A stretch of 64,000 nucleotides of DNA from the NCBI RefSeq assembly GCF_019351405.1, contig NZ_JAHWZX010000001.1:124001-188000 (forward strand), in the 5' to 3' direction. Source of the DNA: Stakelama flava (GTDB lineage Bacteria > Pseudomonadota > Alphaproteobacteria > Sphingomonadales > Sphingomonadaceae). Below, piece after piece: positions 17,864 to 27,337 of this stretch. The position numbers were made by a program, and so were the translations under genes. Numbering within the stretch: the stretch's first letter is position 1; each line of letters starts with the position of its first letter. Under the pieces are notes generated by a model. The model did not search any database. It had not been told where the DNA came from and saw nothing but the letters and a program-made list of their open reading frames with translations.

Positions 17864-19084
17864 ATGGCAGAACGCGATCCCGCAGACGCTGGATTTGATG
17901 ACGAAGCGCTGGCGCGCATTCCCGCTTTTATCAAAAGCCGTTATCTCGACACCGGCCTGCTTCCGCATGCCCAGCTGCTGATCGCACGAAACGGCCGGAT
18001 CGCACATTTCTCGCATCAGGGACCGGCGCGCGAAGAGGGCGCGAAGATCGACAAATCCTCGCTGTTCCGTATTGCTTCGATGACGAAGCCGATTACGTCG
18101 ATCGCGTTCATGCAGCTGGTCGAACGCGGCAAGGTTGCCCTCGACACGCCGGTTCATCGCGTCTTGCCCGAACTGGAGCATGTCGGCGTATATGACGGCG
18201 GCGGCGGCAGTGCTCCGTTTATGACGAAGCGCCCGGCGCAGCCGATGCGGATGATCGACCTTTTGCGCCATACTTCAGGCCTCACCTACAGCTTCCAGAA
18301 CCGTTCCAATATCGACGCCGCCTATCGCGCGAAAAAGCTGGACGACTGGTTCGGCGATCTGACGCTCGATGAAATGGTCGCCGAACTGGGCAAGCTCCCG
18401 CTCGAATTCTCTCCCGGCGAAGCGTGGAATTATTCGGTGTCCACCGATGTGCTCGGCGCGGTGATCCAGCGGCTCGCCGACAAGCCGCTGGACGAGGTGT
18501 TCCGCGAAAACATCCTTGCGCCGCTCGGCATGGACGATACTTTTTTCCAGGTGCCGGCCGAAAAGGCGCACCGGCTGACCGACTGCTACGCGCTCGCTCC
18601 GGGCAAAGGCCGGGTGATGTATGATCGGGGCGAGACATCGGCCTGGCTGAAACCGCCCACCCAGCTTTCGGGCGGCGGCGGCCTGGTTTCCACCGCGCTC
18701 GACTATCATCGCTTCTGCGCCATGTGCCTGAACGGCGGCACGCTGGACGGCACCCGGATCGTCGGACGCAAGACCATCGAGTTGATGACGATGAACCATC
18801 TGCCGGGAAAATCGGACCTCGCCACCCTGTCGCGCTCGCTGTTTAGCGAAGCGGCGAATGCCGGGACCGGCTTCGGCCTCGGCTTCGCGGTCAATCAGGA
18901 CGTGGCGAAGACGATGATCCCCGGATCGGCGGGCGAATATTATTGGGGCGGCATGTTCTCGACCGCCTTTTTCATCGACCCTGTCGAGCGGCTGCACATG
19001 GTCTTCATGACGCAGTTCAGCCCGTCGAACACCTACCCAATTCGCCGCGAATTGAAGACGCTGATCTATTCGGCGCTCGCCTGA
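17864..19084 (+). CDS. Serine hydrolase, class C beta-lactamase/family VIII esterase fold
   Basis: A protein of about 406 residues with a penicillin-binding fold and no signal peptide, so probably a cytoplasmic esterase. The S-x-x-K nucleophile appears in LFRIASMTKPITSIA. The tyrosine motif is in WNYSVSTDVLG, where Y-S replaces the Y-x-N of true beta-lactamases. A GLGFAVNQD and YYWGGMFSTAFFIDP block supplies the third motif. The ATG at 17864 is 6 bases after GGAG; an ATG at 17852 is also in frame. It is followed 39 bases later by the FadJ-like gene, so it probably belongs to the acyl-CoA degradation unit and may release an acid from an ester or lactone. Confidence 0.85.
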   Translation: MAERDPADAGFDDEALARIPAFIKSRYLDTGLLPHAQLLIARNGRIAHFSHQGPAREEGAKIDKSSLFRIASMTKPITSIAFMQLVERGKVALDTPVHRVLPELEHVGVYDGGGGSAPFMTKRPAQPMRMIDLLRHTSGLTYSFQNRSNIDAAYRAKKLDDWFGDLTLDEMVAELGKLPLEFSPGEAWNYSVSTDVLGAVIQRLADKPLDEVFRENILAPLGMDDTFFQVPAEKAHRLTDCYALAPGKGRVMYDRGETSAWLKPPTQLSGGGGLVSTALDYHRFCAMCLNGGTLDGTRIVGRKTIELMTMNHLPGKSDLATLSRSLFSEAANAGTGFGLGFAVNQDVAKTMIPGSAGEYYWGGMFSTAFFIDPVERLHMVFMTQFSPSNTYPIRRELKTLIYSALA

Positions 19085-19123
19085 CCGCCGCGCGAACCCC
19101 AGACCATCAAGGAGAAGAACCAC

Positions 19124-21148
19124 ATGTCCGCAGTCACCACCGAACGAAAGGGCGATATCCTCGTCATCACCGCGAACAATCCGCCGGTGAACGCGCTCGG
19201 CTTCGACGTGCGCGCCGGACTGGAAGCCGGGATCAAGGAAGCACAGGGCGACAGCACGGTAAAGGCGGTCGTGATCCGCTGCGACGGGCGCACCTTCTTC
19301 GCCGGCGCGGACATCACTGAATTCGGCAAACCATTGCAGGAGCCGGGCCTTCCCACCGTGGTCAACATGATCGAAGCGTGTGAAAAGCCGGTCATCGCCG
19401 CGGTTCACGGCACCGCGCTGGGCGGCGGGTTCGAAGTCGCGCTTGGTTGCCACTATCGCGTTGCCGTCCCCTCCGCGAAATTGGGTCTTCCCGAAGTGAA
19501 ACTGGGCATCCTGCCCGGTGCGGGCGGCACGCAGCGCCTGCCGCGCCTTGCCGGAGTGGAGGTCGCGCTCGAAATGGCGACCAAGGGCAGCCCCATCTCA
19601 GCCAAACAGGCGAAGGAATATGGCATCGTCGACAAGCTGGCCGATGAAGACAGCCTGACCGACGATGCGATCGCCTTCGCGAACGACGTTGCGGACAAAC
19701 GTCCCCTCCCCGTCACCAGCCAGATGACCGCCAATGCCGAAGCCGGCGTGTTCGACGCTTTTCGCAAGGCCAACGCGCGCAAATTCCGTGGCTTCGAAGC
19801 TCCCGAAGAGATCATTCAGGTCATCGAATCCACCTATGACAAACCGTTTCAAGAGGGTGCGGAGCGCGAACGCCAGAGCTTTATGAAGCTCATCATGGGA
19901 ACGCAGTCGGCGGCGCAGCGCCACATCTTCTTCGCCGAACGCAAGGCGTCGAAGATCGACGATGTTCCCGACGACATTCAAAAGCGCGACATCAAACGCG
20001 TTGGCGTCATCGGCGCGGGCACGATGGGCGGCGGCATTTCGATGAACTTCCTTTCGGCGGGCATTCCCGTCACCATCGTCGAGATGAGCCAGGAAGCGCT
20101 CGACCGCGGCACTGGCGTGATGCGCAAAAATTACGAAAATACTGCGAAGAAGGGCCGGATCACCAGCGATCAGGTCGAAAAGGCGATGGGCCTGCTCACC
20201 CCGACGCTCGACTTCGACGCGCTTGGCGAATGCGACCTCATCATCGAGGCGGTGTATGAGAATATGGACGTGAAGAAGGAGATTTTCGGGCGGCTCGACA
20301 AACTTGCGAAGTCCGGTGCGATCCTCGCTTCGAACACCAGCTATCTCGACATCAACGAAATCGCCGCCAGCACCTCACGCCCCGGCGATGTGGTGGGGAT
20401 GCACTTCTTCTCGCCCGCCAATGTCATGAAACTGCTTGAGGTCGTTCGCGGCGACAAGACCGATAAGGACGTGCTGGCGACCGTAATGGCGCTGGCGAAG
20501 AAAATCAGAAAAGTGGCGGTGGTCGCCGGCGTGTGCCACGGCTTTATCGGCAACCGCATGCTGATGCCGCGTCAGGTCGAAGCCAATAAGCTGCTGATGG
20601 AAGGCGCGACGCCCAGTCAGATCGACAAGGTGCATGTCGAATTCGGCATGCCGATGGGACCGTTCCAGATGGCCGACCTCGCCGGTGTCGATATCGGCTG
20701 GCACCGCGACCCCAACCGGATCGAGGACGTTCGCGACGCGCTCTGTGCAGAGGAGCGTTGGGGCCAGAAAAAGGGCGCGGGCTTTTACGACTATGACGAA
20801 AAGCGCAATCCCTCGCCTTCGCCGCGCGTGATGGAGATTATCGACGAATGGCGCGCAAAGACCGGCACACCGCAGCACGAGGTTTCGGATCAGGAAATCG
20901 TCGAGCGCACCTTGTACCCCATGGTCAATGAAGGTGCGCTGATCCTTGAAGAGGGCAAGGCGCAGCGCGCGAGCGATATCGATGTGGTCTGGATCTACGG
21001 CTATGGCTGGCCCGTCTATCGCGGCGGGCCGATGTTCTGGGCCGATACCGTCGGCCTGAAGCCAATCGTCGACGCGCTCGAAAAGCACGGCTTCACCGTG
21101 TCGAAGCTGCTGAAGGACAAGGCGGAAAAGGGCGAGAAGTTCAACTAA
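19124..21148 (+). CDS. Enoyl-CoA hydratase/3-hydroxyacyl-CoA dehydrogenase, FadJ-like
   Basis: Bifunctional beta-oxidation enzyme (674 residues) hydrating trans-2-enoyl-CoA and then oxidising the 3-hydroxyacyl-CoA with NAD. The N-terminal crotonase domain has [11 protein letters not shown] and [20 protein letters not shown] with both catalytic glutamates. The Rossmann domain begins at [28 protein letters not shown] near residue 292. The C-terminal domain shows [29 protein letters not shown] and [19 protein letters not shown]. The 3-ketoacyl thiolase partner is not adjacent. The start has AAGGAGAAG upstream. Confidence 0.93.
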   Translation: MSAVTTERKGDILVITANNPPVNALGFDVRAGLEAGIKEAQGDSTVKAVVIRCDGRTFFAGADITEFGKPLQEPGLPTVVNMIEACEKPVIAAVHGTALGGGFEVALGCHYRVAVPSAKLGLPEVKLGILPGAGGTQRLPRLAGVEVALEMATKGSPISAKQAKEYGIVDKLADEDSLTDDAIAFANDVADKRPLPVTSQMTANAEAGVFDAFRKANARKFRGFEAPEEIIQVIESTYDKPFQEGAERERQSFMKLIMGTQSAAQRHIFFAERKASKIDDVPDDIQKRDIKRVGVIGAGTMGGGISMNFLSAGIPVTIVEMSQEALDRGTGVMRKNYENTAKKGRITSDQVEKAMGLLTPTLDFDALGECDLIIEAVYENMDVKKEIFGRLDKLAKSGAILASNTSYLDINEIAASTSRPGDVVGMHFFSPANVMKLLEVVRGDKTDKDVLATVMALAKKIRKVAVVAGVCHGFIGNRMLMPRQVEANKLLMEGATPSQIDKVHVEFGMPMGPFQMADLAGVDIGWHRDPNRIEDVRDALCAEERWGQKKGAGFYDYDEKRNPSPSPRVMEIIDEWRAKTGTPQHEVSDQEIVERTLYPMVNEGALILEEGKAQRASDIDVVWIYGYGWPVYRGGPMFWADTVGLKPIVDALEKHGFTVSKLLKDKAEKGEKFN

Positions 21149-21151
21149 AAT

Positions 21152-21240
21152 CTTCCCCGCTTGCGGGGAGGTGGGCCATGGCGCGTAGCGGCATGGTGGA
21201 GGGGGCTGGCCCCGAACGATACCGCCAGCCCCTTACCACC
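21152..21240. repeat. Palindromic intergenic repeat element
   Basis: Between the FadJ-like gene and the next dehydrogenase lie two hairpins. CCCCGC-TT-GCGGGG is at 21155-21168. GGGGCTGGC (21202-21210) pairs with GCCAGCCCC (21224-21232). They are joined by GGTGG-rich spacer. Elements built as 'cccgcttgcggggaggtgg... gtggaggggg' recur between genes in many GC-rich alphaproteobacterial genomes. Only one copy is visible here, so repeat status rests on recalled form rather than on a second copy. Confidence 0.55.
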
Positions 21241-21291
21241 GGCCCAAGGCCCGCCCTCCTTCCTGCTTACCGGGAAGAATGGGAGAGAGAG

Positions 21292-22482
21292 ATGACCGAA
21301 GACCCCGAAACCTTCCGTGAGCAGACACGCAACTGGCTGGAAGAGAATGTCCCCGCCTCGATGCGCCTGCCTCTTCGCAGCGAAAAAGACGTGAACTGGG
21401 GCGGTCGCCGCGCCGACTATTCGAAGAACCCCGATCAGAAGCTGTATATGGACCGCATGGCGAGCCGCGGCTGGACCGTGCCCGACTGGCCAAAGGAATA
21501 TGGCGGTGGCGGCCTGTCGCCTGCGCAAACCAAGATCGTGCGCGAAGAAATGCGCCGGATCAATGCGCGCAATCCGCTCAACAGCTTCGGTATCTCGATG
21601 CTCGGCCCCGCGCTGCTCAAATATGGCAATGAGGAGCAGAAGCGCGAGCACCTTCCCAAGATCGCGCGCGGTGAAATCCGCTGGTGTCAGGGCTATAGCG
21701 AACCCAATGCCGGGTCCGACCTTGCGGGGCTTGCTACCTCGGCCGAAGACAAGGGCGACCATTTCCTCGTCAACGGGCAAAAGGTGTGGACCAGCTATGC
21801 CGATCAGGCGGACTGGATTTTCTGCCTCGTGCGTACCGATAAAAGCACAAAGCAGGGCGGGATCAGCTTCGTGCTGTTCGACATGGAAAGCGAAGGCGTC
21901 TCGACCAGGCCGATCCTGCTGATTTCGGGCTATTCGCCGTTCTGCGAAACCTTTTTCGACGATGTGAAGGTGCCGAAACAAAATCTGGTCGGCGACCTTA
22001 ACAAGGGCTGGGACGTCGCCAAATATCTGCTGGGGCATGAGCGCGAGATGATTTCGGGCATGGGACTGTCCACCACCGGCGGCAACCCGCTGATCGATGG
22101 CGCGATCGCGACCATCGGTCTTGATGATCAGGGCCGCCTTGCTGATCCCGTTCTGCGCGCGCAGATCGCGCTGTTCGAAGTGCGCTCGAAAGCGTTCTCG
22201 GCGATGTCCGAACGCTTTATCGACGAATTGAAAGCGGGCCGCGCGCACCCTGCTCAGCCGTCGATGATGAAATATTACGGGACCGAGCTGAACAAATCGC
22301 GCCACGAACTGGTCATGGCCGGCGGTGGCTCCGATGCGCTTGAATGGGAAAGCGACCGGTCGGACAATGGCGCAAAGGCGCGCACCTGGCTTCGCACCAA
22401 GGCCAATTCGATCGAAGGCGGGACCAGTGAGATTCAGCTCAATATCATCGCCAAACGGATCCTTGAACTGCCGTCGAACTGA
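21292..22482 (+). CDS. Acyl-CoA dehydrogenase (FadE-type, 396 aa)
   Basis: FAD enzyme oxidising acyl-CoA to enoyl-CoA. It carries the ACAD signatures WCQGYSEPNAGSDLAGLATSAEDKGDHFLVNGQKVWTSYADQADWIF and KSRHELVMAGGGSDALEWE, and ends with ANSIEGGTSEIQLNIIAKRILELP. The open frame extends upstream into the repeat element, but the ATG at 21292 follows GGGAGAGAGAG and begins the family N-terminus. It is followed 65 bases later by a second dehydrogenase. Such pairs often form heteromeric FadE1/FadE2-type enzymes for bulky or branched substrates. Confidence 0.9.
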   Translation: MTEDPETFREQTRNWLEENVPASMRLPLRSEKDVNWGGRRADYSKNPDQKLYMDRMASRGWTVPDWPKEYGGGGLSPAQTKIVREEMRRINARNPLNSFGISMLGPALLKYGNEEQKREHLPKIARGEIRWCQGYSEPNAGSDLAGLATSAEDKGDHFLVNGQKVWTSYADQADWIFCLVRTDKSTKQGGISFVLFDMESEGVSTRPILLISGYSPFCETFFDDVKVPKQNLVGDLNKGWDVAKYLLGHEREMISGMGLSTTGGNPLIDGAIATIGLDDQGRLADPVLRAQIALFEVRSKAFSAMSERFIDELKAGRAHPAQPSMMKYYGTELNKSRHELVMAGGGSDALEWESDRSDNGAKARTWLRTKANSIEGGTSEIQLNIIAKRILELPSN

Positions 22483-22547
22483 CCGCCCTGCGCCAATATA
22501 ATCCGTGCCGCAGGCACGCAGACCATCAGGGACGATGGAGAGAGAAG

Positions 22548-23675
22548 ATGCCACTCTACCTTAACGAAGAACAGACGATGCTTGCCGACACCACAAAGGA
22601 TTTTGTCGGCGAAAATGCATCGGTGAAGCACCTACGCGAACTTCGCGACAGCAACAATCCCGACGGTTTTTCGCGCGACCTGTGGAAACAGTTCGCCGAA
22701 ATGGGCTTCACAGGCATCCTGATCGGTGAAGACGATGGCGGACTCGGCCTCGGCCATGTCGAAGCGGGCGTGGTGCTGGAGGAAATTGGCCGCAACCTCA
22801 CCCCCTCGCCATTCCTGTCCACCGCCGTCGCCGCGGTCGAGGCGCTGAAAGGCTCGGCCCGGCGCGAACGCTGGTTCCCCGGCATCCTGTCGGGCGAAAC
22901 CGTCGCCGCGATCGCGATCGATGAAAAGGCGAAGCACGGCACCGGAATCGCGATGCGCGCCGAACGTTCCGGCAACGGCTTTAAACTGTCGGGCAGCAAG
23001 CAGTTTGTCGGTCATGGCCATGTCGCTGACCTGATCCTGGTCGCCGCGCGCACTGCTGGTTCCGCCAATGATGAGGACGGCATCACGATGTTCGCGGTGC
23101 CCAAGGACGCAGCCGGGATGACCGCCGAGGCCGAACGCCTCGCCGATTCCAGCCTCGCCGCGCGCATGACGTTTGACGGGGTCGAAGTCGACGCAGACGC
23201 GGTTATCGGTGACGTCGATCGGGGAAGCGTCGCGCTCAAATCGCTGCTTGCTGCCGGACGCACCGGAGCGTCGGCCGGAATGCTCGGCGTCGGTGCTGGC
23301 GCGATGGGGTTGACGGTCGAGTATCTGAAGGAGCGCAAACAGTTCGGCACGCGCATCGGCAGCTTCCAGGCGCTTCAGCACCGCGCCGCGCATCTCTATT
23401 GCGAAATGGAGGTCGCCCGTGCCGCCGTCCTGAAGGCGCAGCAGCTTCTCGACGCTGGATCGCAAGCGGCTGACCACGCCGTATCGATTGCAAAGGCGAT
23501 GACCGGACTCGCCACCACGCTGGCGGTTCAGGAAGGCATCCAGATGCATGGCGGCATCGGCATGACCGACGAATATGATATCGGTTTTTACATGAAGCGC
23601 GCGCGTGTGCTTGCGGAATTGTTCGGCGACGCCAATTATCATGCGAACCTTCTGGCCGAAGCTGCGGGATATTGA
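22548..23675 (+). CDS. Acyl-CoA dehydrogenase (375 aa), possible heteromeric partner
   Basis: Second ACAD of the pair. It has LYLNEEQTMLADTTKDFV at the N-terminus, FTGILIGEDDGGLGLGHVEAGVVLEEIGRNLTPSPFL, a GFKLSGSKQFVGHGHVADLILVAA middle domain, and YLKERKQFGTRIGSFQALQHRAAHLYCEMEVAR plus IQMHGGIGMTDEYDIGFYMKRA at the C-terminus. The catalytic glutamate expected of simple ACADs is not obvious, consistent with a subunit in a mixed tetramer (inference). Its TGA overlaps the thioesterase ATG by one base. Confidence 0.88.
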   Translation: MPLYLNEEQTMLADTTKDFVGENASVKHLRELRDSNNPDGFSRDLWKQFAEMGFTGILIGEDDGGLGLGHVEAGVVLEEIGRNLTPSPFLSTAVAAVEALKGSARRERWFPGILSGETVAAIAIDEKAKHGTGIAMRAERSGNGFKLSGSKQFVGHGHVADLILVAARTAGSANDEDGITMFAVPKDAAGMTAEAERLADSSLAARMTFDGVEVDADAVIGDVDRGSVALKSLLAAGRTGASAGMLGVGAGAMGLTVEYLKERKQFGTRIGSFQALQHRAAHLYCEMEVARAAVLKAQQLLDAGSQAADHAVSIAKAMTGLATTLAVQEGIQMHGGIGMTDEYDIGFYMKRARVLAELFGDANYHANLLAEAAGY

Positions 23676-24574
23676 TGAAGACCAACGACGCCGACGAACC
23701 GCGTTCCCCTGCCGAGCTTGTCGAGGAGCTGACCCGGCTCCTCGACGTCGAAACCATCGACACCGATCTGTATCGCGGTGGCCAACAGCCCGGTGGCGAA
23801 GGCCGCGTGTTCGGCGGGCAGGTTGTGGCGCAGGCGCTGCAATCGGCCCAGCGGTCGATTGATGGCGACAAGGTGGCGCATTCGCTACATGCCTATTTCA
23901 TGCGCGCGGGTGACGAGAATTTCCCGATCATCTACCGCGTGGTGCGCGATTTCGATGGCGGTTCGTTCGCCAATCGCCGCGTGATCGCGATGCAGAAGGG
24001 CAAGCCGATCCTCAACATGATCGCATCGTTCCAGCGGCCCGAAGACGGACTGCATCACCATGATGCGATGCCCGATGTGCCTGGCCCTGACGGCCTCGCA
24101 TCCGAAACGGATCTGCGCCGCAAATATGCCGACCGTATCCCCGAAGCGTTTCGTCGCATGATGCTGCGCGACCGTCCCATCGACATTCGCCCCGTCGAAC
24201 CGCGCGCATGGCTTGGCGGCGCGGACGACACGCGCGATCCGAAGCAGCATTGCTGGTTCCGCCTCGCCGGCCCTACCGGCGATGATCCGGCGATGCACCG
24301 GGCGATCCTTGCCTATGCCTCCGACATGACGCTGCTTGGTACGTCGCTGCTCGCGCACGGGCTGCACTGGACATCGCACAAGTTGCAAAGCGCCAGTCTC
24401 GATCATGCGTTATGGCTGCACGAGGATTTTCGTGCCGACGAATGGCTGCTCTATTCGTGCGACAGCCCATGGACGGGCCATGCGCGCGGGTTCAACCGGG
24501 GGCAGATTTTCACTCGCGACGGGCGACTGGTCGCCAGTGTCGCGCAGGAAGGATTGATTCGCCTGCGTGACTGA
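23675..24574 (+). CDS. Acyl-CoA thioesterase II (TesB-like)
   Basis: Double-hotdog thioesterase of 299 residues hydrolysing acyl-CoA to free acid and CoA. N-terminal half: GRVFGGQVVAQALQSAQRSI and VAHSLHAYFMRAGDENFPIIYRVVRDFDGGSFANRRVIAMQKGKPI. C-terminal half: AILAYASDMTLLGTSL, SLDHALWLHEDFRADEWLLYSCDSPWTGHARGFNRGQIFTRDGRLVASVAQEGLIR. The ATG at 23675 overlaps the stop of the upstream dehydrogenase (TGATG), so the genes are coupled. It may buffer CoA during oxidation of slow substrates. Confidence 0.92.
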   Translation: MKTNDADEPRSPAELVEELTRLLDVETIDTDLYRGGQQPGGEGRVFGGQVVAQALQSAQRSIDGDKVAHSLHAYFMRAGDENFPIIYRVVRDFDGGSFANRRVIAMQKGKPILNMIASFQRPEDGLHHHDAMPDVPGPDGLASETDLRRKYADRIPEAFRRMMLRDRPIDIRPVEPRAWLGGADDTRDPKQHCWFRLAGPTGDDPAMHRAILAYASDMTLLGTSLLAHGLHWTSHKLQSASLDHALWLHEDFRADEWLLYSCDSPWTGHARGFNRGQIFTRDGRLVASVAQEGLIRLRD

Positions 24575-24592
24575 CGGCTTGCGTCAGTCACG
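24566..24592. terminator. Shared hairpin containing both convergent stop codons
   Basis: CGTGACTGACG (24566-24576) and CGTCAGTCACG (24582-24592) form a perfect 11-bp stem with a 5-base loop. The palindrome supplies the last codons of both convergent genes. Thioesterase and TonB-like protein each end with Arg-Asp-stop encoded by CGT GAC TGA on opposite strands. It is probably a bidirectional terminator; no U-run follows. Confidence 0.6.
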
Positions 24593-25677
24593 ATCCGCCT
24601 GAACGCGCTCAGACGCATCGGGCAGTTTGAATCGTACCCGCTCGACACAGCCGATCCGGCTCGCATCGCTTTTCGGCAGGCGCGCCTGCGACACGATTGT
24701 TTTCGCCGCATCACCGAAGACGTCAGCGGGTTCGCTCGCGATCACCTCGACATCACCGGTTTCGCCCCATGGCGCGACATCGAAGCGCACCACCGCCCAG
24801 CCTTCGATCGCGCGGCGACGAAACCCGGCCGGGAAATAGCGTTGGAGCGGCGGAAGATATTTCCAGTCGCCATAATCGGGGCAGCGCTCGCCATTGGGGC
24901 CCAACGCATCGGGAATTTCCGGCGCGACCATGATCGGCATGCTGCCCCGCCAGAAGAAATATCGGCACCCCTGATATTCCTGACCCTCGACGAACCGCCA
25001 CTGCTTCATCGCTTTCTTCCCCGCCGCATCGAGCGCGCCATTCCCCGTCGATCCCATCAACGCGACGTTACGCGGCTTGCCGTCGGCGGTAACGTCGAAG
25101 GTATAGAAGCTGGCCGACAACCGTCCGGCAGGTTGCTCGATCCGGTCGAAGCGCGGATACACGCTCACCCGCCGCGCCGGACGCCTTTCGATACAGGTCG
25201 ATCCCGCCGGTTCAAACGAAGGCCAGACATTGATCCCGCCAACGTTCAGACTGGGCACCGCGGCATAGCGCATCGCGTCGATTCGCGGCGCGGCGTCCGG
25301 CGAATAGGCCTGCGGAGTGAAGGTTACGGTGCAATCGGACAAGGCCTGACCGCCCGCGAAGCGCCAGGTGGCCAGCGCCGATTCGACGTCGCTCTGCGCA
25401 TCCGACTTTGGCGCAAGCATGTGAATATCAAGCGGCCTGCCGCTCGCATCGACCCGGAATCCGATCGTCCGCGGTGCAAGCGCGCTGTCGCTTGCCGAGC
25501 GGATAAAGGCGCCGTTCGGCACCACCGGCTCACGCCAGACGGGGCCACTTCCCGACCGCCGCAGCGCACCGCTCCGCCGGTATAGGTGATCAGCCGTTGC
25601 CCGATGCCGCCCGGGGCGGGCGGCGGCGCGGGAACCGCGATGACAGGCGGGGCGGACTGGGGAAGCGCGATGACCAT
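24584..25677 (-). CDS. TonB C-terminal-domain protein with three modules; probable frameshift near 25535
   Basis: The intact frame covers 24584-25525 (313 residues). It carries three successive TonB-C-like modules: GFRVDASGRPLDI...SALATWRF, YTFDVTADGKPRNVALMG...KQWRF, and the best one, RRRAIEGWAVVRFDVAPWGETGDVEVIASEPADVFGDAAKTIV. That frame lacks a normal start. A different frame from an ATG at 25675-25677 (after GGAAG) encodes a plausible N-terminus with a Pro-rich stretch and GQRLITYTGGAVRCGG. The two join sensibly if one base is missing around 25530-25550. This is either a real frameshift or an assembly error. No clear TM anchor is seen. Related domains contact TonB-dependent receptors, one of which lies at 31.3 kb. 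Confidence 0.55.
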
Positions 25678-25723
25678 GGCATGAACTTCCACCCCATTTA
25701 TGACATTGTAAAGATACGCTTCC

Positions 25724-26527
25724 TCACGCCGATGTCTTGCCGAATTCCTGCCGGCTCACCGGATGGCTGCTCGACAGGCCACCATCGACCGCGATCGCCT
25801 GCCCGTTGATATAGCTTGCCTCGTCAGACGCCAGGAACAGCGCGGCACGCGCAATCTCTTCGGGTTCGCCGCCGCGCCGCATCGGGTTCAGCCGTCCGAT
25901 CCGGTCGATCTTCCCCACTTCGCGCGCATGGTCATAGACCGGTCGCGTCATCCCGGTTTCGATCAGGCCGGGACAGATGGCGTTCACCCGCACATTGCTG
26001 CCCGACAATTGCTGCGCTGCGGTCTGCACCAGGCTGATGACACCGGCCTTCGATGCCGAATAAGGCGGGCCACCCGCCCCCGAACGCAGCCCGGCGACGC
26101 TCGCGGTACATATGATAGCGCCCTTTCCCCGTTCGACGATTTTCGGCGCTGCATGTTTGATGGCGAGGAACGGCCCGATCAGGTTGATGCGCAGCACCTC
26201 CTCCCACAGCTCCACCGTGCAATCGAACAGGCCGGTCAGCCCGCCCGAAATGCCGGCATTGGCGTAAAAGACGTCGATTCCGCCCTGCAACTCGCACGCG
26301 ACCTTAACCATCGCGGCGACATCAGCCTCCGATCCGGCATCGCCCTGAAACGCGCGTGCCGTGCCACCTGCCGCTTCGATCCTGCGCACCGTTTCGTGCA
26401 CCGCATCGCTTCGATCGGCGGCGATCACCTGCGCGCCTTCGGCGGCGAAGCCAATCGCCGATGCGCGCCCGATCCCCGACCCCGCCCCGGTGACGATGAT
26501 CGACTTGCCCGAAAAGCGCGTGCTCAT
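25724..26527 (-). CDS. SDR family oxidoreductase
   Basis: NAD(P)-dependent short-chain dehydrogenase of 267 residues. Cofactor motif [13 protein letters not shown], the NAG motif in [11 protein letters not shown], catalytic Ser and Y-x-x-x-K in [23 protein letters not shown], and the C-terminal [14 protein letters not shown] and [11 protein letters not shown]. The real start is the ATG at 26525-26527, overlapping the stop of the next SDR gene by 4 bases (ATGA); the longer open frame upstream is spurious. With its neighbour it forms a coupled SDR pair downstream of the kinase gene. It probably oxidises or reduces a hydroxyacyl or ketoacyl intermediate. Confidence 0.9.
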   Translation of the reverse strand: MSTRFSGKSIIVTGAGSGIGRASAIGFAAEGAQVIAADRSDAVHETVRRIEAAGGTARAFQGDAGSEADVAAMVKVACELQGGIDVFYANAGISGGLTGLFDCTVELWEEVLRINLIGPFLAIKHAAPKIVERGKGAIICTASVAGLRSGAGGPPYSASKAGVISLVQTAAQQLSGSNVRVNAICPGLIETGMTRPVYDHAREVGKIDRIGRLNPMRRGGEPEEIARAALFLASDEASYINGQAIAVDGGLSSSHPVSRQEFGKTSA

Positions 26528-27288
26528 GACAGGGTGCCGCCGTCGATCACCATCGACTGGCCGGTCATGTACGCTCCCGCGGGCGAAGCGAGGAACACGA
26601 CCGCCCCGGCTATATCGTCCGGCTCGCCGATGCGCCGCAGCGGAGCCGCGTTCGACACCGCTTTTTCCTTTTCGGGGTCTTCCCACAATGCTTTCGCGAA
26701 ATCGGTGCGGATGACGCCCGGCGCGATGCAGTTCACCCGGATATTGTCAGCGCCATATTCGACGGCATAGTTGCGCGCGAGCTGAAAGTCGGCGGCTTTG
26801 GAGATATTGTACGCGCCGATGACCGGCGATCCCTTCAGCCCGCCGATCGAGGAGATGATGACGACCGCGCCGTCCCTGCGCTCGCGCATTTCGGGAACCA
26901 CCATCTGCACCAGCCAGTGGTTCGACAGGATATTGTTGTCGAGGATCTTGCGAAACTGGTCATCGCTGATCCCCGCCATCGGTCCGTAATAGGGATTGCT
27001 CGCCGCGTTGCAGACCAGAATGTCGATCCTGCCAAACGCTTCACGCGTGCGATCAACCAGGTTTTGCAGCGCGTCCTTGTCCGAAATATTGGCGGCGATC
27101 GCCAGCGCGCTGCCATCACCCTGCGCGGCGTTGATCGCGGTGGCGACTTCTTCGCATGCATCCTGTTTCCGGCTGGAAATCACCACCTTTGCGCCATGCG
27201 CCGCAAGCTGCTCGGCCGCCGCCCGGCCGATCCCGCGCGACGACCCGGTAACGATGGCGACCTTTCCGGTCAGATCGAACAATTTCAC
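26524..27288 (-). CDS. SDR family oxidoreductase (DHRS4/FabG-like)
   Basis: A 254-residue SDR. Motifs: [33 protein letters not shown] (NAAS, as in DHRS4-type carbonyl reductases), [21 protein letters not shown] with catalytic Tyr and Lys, [22 protein letters not shown] and [13 protein letters not shown]. It is 49 bases downstream of the APH-type kinase and coupled by ATGA to the next SDR. By analogy with the lva pathway, such SDRs can reduce a gamma-keto acyl-CoA to the gamma-hydroxy substrate for the kinase; this is inference. Confidence 0.9.
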   Translation of the reverse strand: MKLFDLTGKVAIVTGSSRGIGRAAAEQLAAHGAKVVISSRKQDACEEVATAINAAQGDGSALAIAANISDKDALQNLVDRTREAFGRIDILVCNAASNPYYGPMAGISDDQFRKILDNNILSNHWLVQMVVPEMRERRDGAVVIISSIGGLKGSPVIGAYNISKAADFQLARNYAVEYGADNIRVNCIAPGVIRTDFAKALWEDPEKEKAVSNAAPLRRIGEPDDIAGAVVFLASPAGAYMTGQSMVIDGGTLS

Positions 27289-27337
27289 ATCTCTCTCCCG
27301 TTCGCACCGCGCCTATGCACGGCCCGCTTTGCTTCGG

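Noticed and set aside
17864..19084. A true class C beta-lactamase
   Set aside because: No signal peptide, Y-S-V in place of Y-x-N, and acyl-CoA catabolic neighbours. A family VIII esterase-like hydrolase fits better.
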